A stretch of DNA of 5,644 bases from Chloroflexota bacterium (lineage in GTDB: Bacteria > Chloroflexota > Limnocylindria > QHBO01): positions 1 to 5,644 of the forward strand of contig JACCWY010000180.1 in assembly GCA_013697395.1 (NCBI GenBank), written 5' to 3'. This document shows, piece after piece, positions 1-4,434 of this stretch (position 1 is the first letter of the stretch; every line of letters starts with the position of its first letter). The translations under genes were made by a program, and so were the position numbers. The notes below the pieces were generated by a model, which was not told the origin of the DNA, did not search any database, and saw only the letters and a list, made by a program, of their open reading frames with translations.

Positions 1-369
1 CCAGGTCGTGGCAGCGATCCCACCCAGCTCACCGCGTGAGGCCATCGAGCGCATGAAGACATCACGATCGGCGGCGTGCTCCATCATCCGGATCCGGTCG
101 CCCAGGATGGCGCCGCGCGTATAGGGAGACGACGGGTCGACCGCCAGGATGCCGACTCGGCGCCCTCGCGTTCGCCATTCGGTGATGAGCGCGCTGACGA
201 GCGTCGACTTCCCGCTCCCCGGCGGCCCGGTGATGCCGACGACGTGGGCGCCATGTCCCGCGGCGAACAGCTCCGGGAGCAGTGGCCGGACCGATGGGTC
301 GCCGTTCTCGATGCGGGTCAGCAGCCGAGCGAGCGGGCGACGTCCGCCGGATGCCAGTTCCTGGATCAC
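1..369 (-). CDS. meaB: MeaB/ArgK-family GTPase, N-terminal part (gene runs off the left edge)
   Basis: These are the first 123 residues of a P-loop G protein that, in this family, escorts cobalamin to methylmalonyl-CoA-type mutases and protects or reactivates them using GTP. Visible motifs are a short helical N-terminus (residues 2-24, with RRPLARLLTRIENGDP typical of the family), Walker A GPPGSGKST at 48-56, the family block AVDPSSPYTRGAILGDRIRM at 76-95, and FMRSMASRGELGG at 105-117. The C-terminal two thirds, with the remaining G motifs and dimerisation arm, lies outside the window. The start is GTG at 369-367: it is the only start codon after the in-frame TAG at 418-420 (minus strand) and gives an N-terminus of the short-family length. 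No Shine-Dalgarno is visible. The GTG overlaps the TGA of a 74-codon upstream frame, so coupled translation is possible. The mutase subunit gene lies upstream on the same strand, which fits the assignment. Family assignment is firm; the start is less so. Confidence 0.93.
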   Translation of the reverse strand, partial: MIQELASGGRRPLARLLTRIENGDPSVRPLLPELFAAGHGAHVVGITGPPGSGKSTLVSALITEWRTRGRRVGILAVDPSSPYTRGAILGDRIRMMEHAADRDVFMRSMASRGELGGIAATTW

Positions 370-590
370 GCGGGCGCTCGCGACGGGGCGGATGGACCGA
401 TGCCAACTGGATTGGCCCTATGACCGCCGACGGTGACGTCATCGGTCAATCCGCCAGTCGAGTTGGCCTTACGGCCGGCCAGAGCGACGCCTCCGGTCAA
501 CCGGCCAATCGGATTGGCAGCCCGCTCGAGGAAGGGCGATTCGACGCGGCTCTCCGGTCGTAGGGCCAACTGGCTTGGCGGCACGCTCAC
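366..590 (-). CDS. possible 74-codon coupled ORF bridging the B12 subunit gene and meaB
   Basis: A GTG at 590-588 overlaps the TGA of the B12-binding gene (GTGA), and this frame ends in a TGA at 368-366 that overlaps the GTG of meaB (again GTGA). The frame therefore fills the whole gap with 4-base overlaps at both ends, the usual geometry of translationally coupled genes. The product would be 74 residues, rich in Ala, Gly, Pro, Arg and Ser, with no recognisable domain. Two in-phase 17-residue units (starting ANPIGRLTGG and ANSTGGLTDD) and the start of a third reflect the 51-bp DNA repeat. Against coding: a hand count gives about 72% G/C at third positions, lower than in the neighbouring genes and close to the first-position value. 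The copy nearest the start is in another phase, so the repeat appears to be conserved as DNA rather than as protein. It may be a leader-like coupling frame or a coincidence. Confidence 0.3.
   Translation of the reverse strand: MSVPPSQLALRPESRVESPFLERAANPIGRLTGGVALAGRKANSTGGLTDDVTVGGHRANPVGIGPSAPSRAPA
402..416. repeat. palindrome copy 1 (GCCAA-CTGGA-TTGGC)
   Basis: Perfect 5-bp arms with a 5-bp spacer. The right outer block GACCG is at 422-426 after CCTAT. The left outer block is not conserved. It lies about 33 bp upstream of the meaB GTG, close enough to influence its transcription or translation. Confidence 0.75.
443..477. repeat. palindrome copy 2 with both outer blocks
   Basis: The core at 453-467 is GCCAG-TCGAG-TTGGC, with one arm mismatch. 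The left block CGGTC is at 443-447 and a near-match right block GGCCG at 473-477, both at 5-bp spacing. This is the most complete copy of the 35-bp extended unit. Confidence 0.7.
494..518. repeat. palindrome copy 3
   Basis: The core at 504-518 is GCCAA-TCGGA-TTGGC with perfect arms, and the inner spacer is nearly symmetric too (AATC/GATT). The left block CGGTC is at 494-498, 5 bp away. The right block is degenerate (GCTCG). Confidence 0.75.
555..579. repeat. palindrome copy 4
   Basis: The core at 565-579 is GCCAA-CTGGC-TTGGC with perfect arms. The left block CGGTC is at 555-559. Read on the minus strand, its flank TTGGCCCTACGACCG matches the plus-strand flank of copy 1 (TTGGCCCTATGACCG) at 14 of 15 positions, so the two outer copies point inward. 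It begins 8 bp past the stop of the B12-subunit gene. Confidence 0.75.
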
Positions 591-991
591 GCCTGGCGCC
601 GGGCGTTCTCCCGGAAGTAGCGCGCGATCTGACCGATCGAGGTGCCGGGGCCGAAGATCTCGGCCACGCCAGCCTCCTTGAGCTTCACCACGTCTGCGTC
701 GGGGATGATTCCGCCCGCCGCGACCAGGACGTCGGACATGCCCCGCTCGCGGAGCAGGGCGACCGTGCGCGGCAGGAGCGCCATGTGGGCACCGGACAGG
801 ATCGAGAGGCCGACGACGTCGACGTCCTCCTGCTCGGCGGCATCGGCGATCATCTCCGGCGTCTGGCGCAGGCCCGTGTAGATGACCTCGAAGCCCTCGT
901 CGCGGAGTCCCCGGGCAAGCACCTTGGCGCCGCGATCGTGACCGTCGAGGCCCGGCTTCGCGATCAGGATGCGGATGGGCGTTTCGGTCAT
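587..991 (-). CDS. methylmalonyl-CoA mutase-type small subunit (cobalamin-binding domain protein)
   Basis: This 134-residue protein consists only of the B12-binding Rossmann-like domain of the acyl-CoA mutases. The base-off/His-on signature D-x-H-x-x-G is present as D16, H18 and G21 within KPGLDGHDRG, followed by S63-I-L65 and AAGGIIPD at 91-98, the loops that cradle the cobalamin nucleotide tail; H18 would be the lower cobalt ligand. It would pair with a separate catalytic large subunit, not in this window, to isomerise methylmalonyl-CoA and succinyl-CoA or a related branched acyl-CoA. Length and motifs match the small subunits of split mutases. The ATG at 991 overlaps the TGA of the upstream pterin dehydratase (ATGA), implying coupling. 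The meaB gene downstream is the usual partner. The substrate cannot be decided from this domain. Confidence 0.92.
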   Translation of the reverse strand: MTETPIRILIAKPGLDGHDRGAKVLARGLRDEGFEVIYTGLRQTPEMIADAAEQEDVDVVGLSILSGAHMALLPRTVALLRERGMSDVLVAAGGIIPDADVVKLKEAGVAEIFGPGTSIGQIARYFRENARRQA

Positions 992-1290
992 GGCCGCCCG
1001 ATTATGAGCCGGTCGATCTCGGTGGCGAGGTCCACGTCGCGTCGCGTCAGCGCCTTCGCCGCATGCGTCGTGAGCTCGAACGACACGTTGCGGTAGCCGG
1101 TGATCGCGATGTCCGGATGGTGATTCGCGGCTTCGGCGGCATCGGCCACGCGGTCCACGAGCGCCACGGCGTCTCTGAAGCCGGCGACCCTGGCCGTGCG
1201 GCGGATGACGTCGCCGTCACGCGACCACTCCGGCAGGGCCGCCAACGCCTCGGCGAGCTCCGCATCGGTCAGGGGGTCGGCGTACGGCAT
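988..1290 (-). CDS. pterin-4a-carbinolamine dehydratase (PCD/DCoH family)
   Basis: The protein is 100 residues, the usual length for this family, which dehydrates 4a-hydroxytetrahydrobiopterin to quinonoid dihydropterin and so recycles the cofactor of aromatic amino acid hydroxylases. The full family signature is readable: E53-x3-H57-H58-P59, then Y66, H76 and D85, in the expected spacing (NHHPDIAITGY, LTTHAAKALTRRD). The start at ATG 1290 gives the normal N-terminus (MPYADPLTDAEL) and lies 4 nt after the folE stop. The frame is open to an ATG at 1341, but that would overlap folE and add 17 unrelated residues. Its 3' end shares ATGA with the B12-subunit gene. Pairing with folE places it in pterin metabolism. 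In bacteria without an aromatic hydroxylase the role of this family is uncertain, and no hydroxylase is present here. Confidence 0.92.
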   Translation of the reverse strand: MPYADPLTDAELAEALAALPEWSRDGDVIRRTARVAGFRDAVALVDRVADAAEAANHHPDIAITGYRNVSFELTTHAAKALTRRDVDLATEIDRLIIGRP

Positions 1291-1294
1291 CGGG

Positions 1295-1873
1295 CTAGGA
1301 ACCCCCGGACGCCTTGCCGATGAGACCCATGAACTCGGCACGGGTCCTGGCGTCGCGCCGGAACGTTCCGACCATGCTGGACGTGACCATCGTCGCCTCC
1401 TGCTTCTTCACGCCGCGCATCATCGTGCACAGATGCGTGGCCTCGATGACGCATCCCACGCCCTTCGGCTCCAGGTGCTCCATCAGGAAGTCGGCCACCT
1501 GGACGGTGAGCCGCTCCTGGACCTGGAGACGCTGCGCGTACATGTCGACGATGCGCGGGATCTTGGACAGGCCGATGACCCGACCCTTCGGCAGATAGCC
1601 GACGTGCGCGCGGCCGATGAACGGCAGCAGGTGGTGCTCGCACAGGCTGAAGAACTCGATGTCGCGGACGACGACCATTTCGTCGTAGTCGACGGTGAAA
1701 CACGCGCCGTTGATCAGCGCGTCAGGATCGACGTGGTAGCCCGCGGTCAGCTCATCGTACATGCGTCGGACGCGTTCCGGGGTGCGCGCCAGGCCCTCCC
1801 GGGCCGGGTCCTCGCCGATCTCGGCAAGGAGCGTCCGGACGGCGGCCTCGAGGGAGGGTTTCGTCTCGTCCAT
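1295..1873 (-). CDS. folE: GTP cyclohydrolase I
   Basis: This 192-residue enzyme converts GTP to 7,8-dihydroneopterin triphosphate, the first step to folate, tetrahydropterins and queuosine. Family blocks are clear: the N-terminal helix and GLARTPERV (27-35), SLCEHHLLPF (76-85) with predicted zinc ligands C78 and H81, GLSKIPRIVDMYAQRLQVQE (101-120), and the third zinc ligand C149 in EATHLCTMMRGV (144-155). H80 and H147 match the catalytic histidines. It is therefore the zinc-dependent type IA enzyme, not the FolE2 form. The start is ambiguous between ATG 1873 and ATG 1882 (three extra residues, MRP). Neither has a clear Shine-Dalgarno; 1873 is chosen because a TATCAT box ends 7 bp before it, as in leaderless transcripts. 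It appears to be the first gene of the minus-strand cluster. Confidence 0.96.
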   Translation of the reverse strand: MDETKPSLEAAVRTLLAEIGEDPAREGLARTPERVRRMYDELTAGYHVDPDALINGACFTVDYDEMVVVRDIEFFSLCEHHLLPFIGRAHVGYLPKGRVIGLSKIPRIVDMYAQRLQVQERLTVQVADFLMEHLEPKGVGCVIEATHLCTMMRGVKKQEATMVTSSMVGTFRRDARTRAEFMGLIGKASGGS

Positions 1874-1880
1874 GGGCCGC

Positions 1881-1886
1881 ATGATA
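1881..1886 (-). promoter_or_regulatory. possible -10 box of a leaderless folE transcript
   Basis: TATCAT on the minus strand sits with 7 nt between its end and the ATG at 1873, which would place the transcript start at or near the A of the start codon. No convincing -35 box is seen at the expected distance. If the ATG at 1882 is used instead, this reading fails, because that ATG lies within the box. Confidence 0.3.
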
Positions 1887-1930
1887 CGGCGTTGACCACC
1901 GGACCCCTGTGCGGCGGCGCGTCCCCGCGG

Positions 1931-1936
1931 TACACT
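1931..1936 (+). promoter_or_regulatory. possible -10 box for the NERD-like gene
   Basis: TACACT (TANNNT type) follows CGCGG in the 110-bp divergent spacer. Transcription from about 1942 would leave a leader of some 40 nt containing an AGGAG at 1967-1971. No good -35 hexamer lies 17 bp upstream, so this is a single-box suggestion. Confidence 0.3.
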
Positions 1937-1966
1937 CGAACACGCCCGTCCGACGCCTTGACCGAG

Positions 1967-1971
1967 AGGAG
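1967..1971 (+). promoter_or_regulatory. ribosome binding site candidate for the NERD-like gene
   Basis: AGGAG, within GAGAGGAG, lies 12 nt before the ATG at 1984. The spacing is long, but no in-frame ATG, GTG or TTG lies closer. It supports 1984 over the ATG at 1909, which would place the first 25 codons across the promoter-like region. Confidence 0.5.
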
Positions 1972-1983
1972 ATTTGCGCTGAG

Positions 1984-2550
1984 ATGATCCTCCACTCCGG
2001 TGCGCGATCGCGGCGATTGGGCCTGCCACCGATGGGCTCCGGCGACCGCCTTGCGAAGGCGCTGGGCCGGAGTCTCGACGACTCCTGGCACTGGTTTCGA
2101 TCGATCGCGCCCGCCGGCGTCGAGACCATCGACGCGGTCGTGGTGGGACCGGGCGGGACGTGGACCCTCACGCTCGCAGGCGATCGCGGGCGCTTCGCGC
2201 GCCGCAACGGGCACTGGTACCGGTGGAACCGATCGACCGAGTCGTGGGTGCCATGGGACGCGACACCGATCACGGCCGCGCGCCTGGCGGGTCGCCGCCT
2301 CAGCCTCGTTCTCGAGCGGGCCGGCCTGCCGGCATCCGTCGACCCGATCCTCCTCCCGCCCTCGCAGATGGAGGTGGAGGTCGCGCCGCGCGACCCGATT
2401 GGCCTCACCGTGGAGCATGACCCCGACCGGATCGCCGGCCTGGTGAGCGCCGAGGAGCGCCTCAGCCCGCCACAGGTGGACCGGATCGTCGCGCTGCTGG
2501 ATCCACGTCAACCGCTGCCGCGGCTGGTTCAGGCGACACGCGGCGGGTGA
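1984..2550 (+). CDS. small protein resembling a NERD (nuclease-related) domain, probably catalytically inactive
   Basis: The product is 188 residues with no signal peptide or membrane segment. Residues 20-64 follow the layout of NERD domains: an opening GDRLAKAL (20-27), then ETIDAVVVGPGGTW (47-60), which mirrors the family's D-x-V-V-V-G-P-x-G core strand. In active members the next strand carries E-x-K of the PD-(D/E)xK fold; here that position reads TLTLAGDRGRF (61-71), so the acid and lysine are missing while D50 remains. A Trp/Arg-rich segment follows (HWYRWNRSTESWVPW, 77-91), then a PILLPP strand near 124-130 and a C-terminal half that resembles nothing I recognise. It reads alone on the plus strand between two minus-strand operons, and its last 89 bp overlap the PAP2 gene. 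Assignment rests on motif resemblance and is moderate; a DNA-binding or structural role is speculative. Confidence 0.7.
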   Translation: MILHSGARSRRLGLPPMGSGDRLAKALGRSLDDSWHWFRSIAPAGVETIDAVVVGPGGTWTLTLAGDRGRFARRNGHWYRWNRSTESWVPWDATPITAARLAGRRLSLVLERAGLPASVDPILLPPSQMEVEVAPRDPIGLTVEHDPDRIAGLVSAEERLSPPQVDRIVALLDPRQPLPRLVQATRGG

Positions 2551-3148
2551 GTCGGGCGTAGAGCAGGACGATCACCGCGCCGGCGGTCCAGCCCGCCAGG
2601 ACGTCCGTCGGGTAGTGCACGCCGAGCCATATCCGGGACACCCCGATCAGGAAGATCACGACCGCGAGCAGCGCCACGATCCCCAGGCGCACCCGGCGCG
2701 GCAGCCGCGACCGCATCACCAGCACGCCGAAGGTCCCCCACGCCACCATGCCCAGGGCTGAGTGCCCGGACGGGAAGCTGAAGCCGCGCTCGGCGACGAT
2801 CGGGTCCAGAAGGTCGGGGCGGGCACGCGCGATGATCGCCTTGAGGGCTTCGTTTCCCAGGGAGGCAAGGCCGATCGTGATCGCCCCGGCCACGCCGTGC
2901 AGCCACGGACCGATGAGCACGCCGACCAGCAGCGTGAGCACGGCGACGACGGTCACGGCGCCGGTCGAGCCGAGCTCGGTGATCGTCCGCAGCGGTGACA
3001 GCAGGTCGTGCAGCCCGTTCGCGCGTACCGCCTCGACGATCGACCGATCGAAAGCGTCGCTGACGCCGCTCGTCACGGCGATCGCCAGCAGGACCACGAT
3101 CCCGACGCCGCCGAGGGCCAGGATCGGGATGGTCGCGCGTCCGATCAT
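2462..3148 (-). CDS. PAP2-family integral membrane phosphatase
   Basis: This 228-residue protein carries all three motifs of the PAP2 acid phosphatase superfamily: K103-x6-R110-P111, P126-S-G-H129, and S171-R172-x5-H178-x3-D182. The nucleophile is expected to be H178, with H129 as general acid. About six hydrophobic segments (near 7-26, 63-83, 86-102, 131-146, 153-170 and 183-198) fit the PgpB/UppP-like (type 2) layout. Likely substrates are lipid phosphates such as undecaprenyl diphosphate or phosphatidic or phosphatidylglycerol phosphates, with hydrolysis on the outer face of the membrane; the sequence does not settle which. The ATG at 3148 lies 4 nt after the stop of the glycosyltransferase gene, so they are probably cotranscribed, which favours a lipid-carrier recycling role. 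The last ~27 residues form a polar Pro/Ala-rich tail encoded mostly within the overlap with the NERD-like gene. Confidence 0.93.
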   Translation of the reverse strand: MIGRATIPILALGGVGIVVLLAIAVTSGVSDAFDRSIVEAVRANGLHDLLSPLRTITELGSTGAVTVVAVLTLLVGVLIGPWLHGVAGAITIGLASLGNEALKAIIARARPDLLDPIVAERGFSFPSGHSALGMVAWGTFGVLVMRSRLPRRVRLGIVALLAVVIFLIGVSRIWLGVHYPTDVLAGWTAGAVIVLLYARLTRRVSPEPAAAAVDVDPAARRSGPPVAG

Positions 3149-3152
3149 GCCG

Positions 3153-4409
3153 TCAGTAGCTCACGAAGTCCACGACGGTCACCGCCCACACGCCGTAGGC
3201 GTTGACGATGACTCCGAGGGCGATCGCCACCCGGGCCTCGATCGAGATCCGGTCGCGGAAGACCCAGCCGAGCATGAGCAGCATGATCGGCAGGACGTCG
3301 AGGATGAACCGATACCCGAGCTGCGCGAAGCCCGGTGCCCCGTGGAGCAGGTCCGGGAGCAGCCCCAGCACGACCGCGATCCAGCCGTACGCGATGAGCG
3401 GCGTGGACGATCGAGCCCTCACCAGCCATAGCAGGATCGGCATGGTCAGCACCAGCGAGGCGCCGTTCCAGTTCGGACGGAACCACGGGAACGCGTCCAC
3501 GTAGTCGAAGCCGCGCAGGAAGATCAGGTGGAGGTGCCGCGGGATGTACTCGATCGACAGGACCCCGTCGGCGTACCACGGCTCGTCGAGCAGCCCGGGA
3601 ATCATGGCGTAGCCGAACTCGAACGGCGACCCGTACCGCGCCACGTTGTAGGCCGCCACGAGCACGGCGGGGACGGCGACGCCGGCAAGCACCTGGCCGC
3701 CGGCTCGGAGCTCGGCGCCGGTCGGCCGCCGCAGCCACGGCGGGAAGCGCAGCCCCATGAAGAGGGCGAGGTAGAGGGGCAGGGTGAGGCCCATCGGCAG
3801 GCGGGAGGCCGCGGCGCATCCGAGCAGGAGCCCGGCGACGATCGGCCACCGGCGACGAATCGCGAGGTTGAGGGCCAGGAGCGCGAAGAAGACGGCGACC
3901 ACCTGGGCGTGCAGCCAGACGGTCCCCGTGCCGGCCACCCACCAGTGGACGCTGCCAACCGCGAAGGCGGCGGTCAGCCAAGCGGCCGAGGTGCGCGCAA
4001 CCCCGGACCGCAGCAGGAGCAGCCACACGGGGGCCACGTTCGCACCGCCGAAGAGGGCGGTCGCGATGCCCTGGTCGAACCCCGGGCCGAAGAGGGCCAC
4101 GAACGGGACAAGGACCACCGCGGGCATCGGGGGGAACGGCGGATAGAACCCTCCCTCGGGGCGCGGCACCAGCTCGAGCCACGGCATCGCCTCGTCGATG
4201 TACAGGCGGCCGTCGAGGAAGCCGACCGCGAGCGGCAGGAAGCTGTCGAGGGTGACGCGCTCCGAGACGGTCCACAGGTAGAGCAGCGCCGAGAGCACGG
4301 CGAGCGCGAGCGGGACCCAGAGTGCGGTCCGATCCGACGCCGCACCTGCCGCGCCATCGGCCGTGGCCCCTGTCGGCGCGCGCTCGACGATCCCCTCGTT
4401 CGGTACCAT
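3153..4409 (-). CDS. polytopic membrane glycosyltransferase, GT-C fold-like (GT39-type relative)
   Basis: The product is 418 residues with a polar N-terminal tail (1-28), a first membrane span at about 30-48, and many further spans to the C-terminus. Between spans 1 and 2 is an exported loop with an acidic residue (D55) and GRLYIDEAMPWLE (67-79), followed by the aromatic/proline block GFYPPFPPMPAVVLVPF (87-103). Later landmarks are WWVAGTGTVWLHAQ (156-169), ASRLPMGL (201-208) and AYNVARYGSPFEFGY (253-267). This arrangement is that of polyprenyl-phosphate-sugar-dependent GT-C enzymes; donor and acceptor are not deducible. The start at ATG 4409 is preferred because AGAGGGAGG ends 3 nt before it; an in-frame ATG at 4436 would add nine residues and collide with the divergent gene's start. 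It is followed after 4 nt by the PAP2 gene. Function is inferred from topology and motifs, not from a close named homologue. Confidence 0.8.
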   Translation of the reverse strand: MVPNEGIVERAPTGATADGAAGAASDRTALWVPLALAVLSALLYLWTVSERVTLDSFLPLAVGFLDGRLYIDEAMPWLELVPRPEGGFYPPFPPMPAVVLVPFVALFGPGFDQGIATALFGGANVAPVWLLLLRSGVARTSAAWLTAAFAVGSVHWWVAGTGTVWLHAQVVAVFFALLALNLAIRRRWPIVAGLLLGCAAASRLPMGLTLPLYLALFMGLRFPPWLRRPTGAELRAGGQVLAGVAVPAVLVAAYNVARYGSPFEFGYAMIPGLLDEPWYADGVLSIEYIPRHLHLIFLRGFDYVDAFPWFRPNWNGASLVLTMPILLWLVRARSSTPLIAYGWIAVVLGLLPDLLHGAPGFAQLGYRFILDVLPIMLLMLGWVFRDRISIEARVAIALGVIVNAYGVWAVTVVDFVSY

Positions 4410-4412
4410 CGG

Positions 4413-4421
4413 CCTCCCTCT
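4413..4421 (-). promoter_or_regulatory. Shine-Dalgarno deciding the glycosyltransferase start
   Basis: On the minus strand AGAGGGAGG lies just before ATG 4409; counting from its first GAGG the gap is 7 nt, a good ribosome-binding distance. It is the clearest such site in the window and rules in favour of 4409 over the ATG at 4436. Confidence 0.65.
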
Positions 4422-4434
4422 GCGCTCCGGTGGC

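Larger units (their letters stand above)
402..579. repeat. array of four helically phased palindromes, possible operator array
   Basis: Four copies of GCCAA-N5-TTGGC start at 402, 453, 504 and 565. The spacings of 51, 51 and 61 bp are close to 5, 5 and 6 turns of B-DNA (about 10.2 bp per turn), so all copies would face the same side of the helix. Outer half-blocks extend the unit: CGGTC lies exactly 5 bp left of copies 2, 3 and 4, and GACCG lies exactly 5 bp right of copy 1 (GGCCG at copy 2). The full ideal unit has four 5-bp blocks, one every 10 bp. The array lies between the B12-subunit gene and meaB. A cooperative DNA-binding protein is the simplest reading; RNA hairpins or a dispersed palindromic element are alternatives. 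No run of T follows any copy, so these are not ordinary intrinsic terminators. Confidence 0.75.

Noticed and set aside
434..441. TGACGTCA, a perfect 8-bp palindrome between repeat copies 1 and 2
   Set aside because: It occurs once, is out of phase with the array centres, and an 8-bp palindrome in GC-rich DNA is not rare. No bacterial regulator is implied.
402..579. CRISPR array
   Set aside because: Only a 15-bp core is shared, the spacers differ in length (36, 36 and 46 bp), flanking blocks are themselves conserved, and no cas gene is present.
370..586. Cobalamin riboswitch or intrinsic terminator in the gap before meaB
   Set aside because: No B12-box-like conserved core is readable on either strand, and the short stems are not followed by a T run.
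1892..1897. TTGACC as a -35 box for the NERD-like gene
   Set aside because: It lies 33 bp before the TACACT box, far beyond the usual 16-18 bp spacing.
1196..1987. 263-codon plus-strand open frame opposite folE and the pterin dehydratase
   Set aside because: It is a mirror of two well-identified genes. The His/Asp/Arg-rich product shows no domain.
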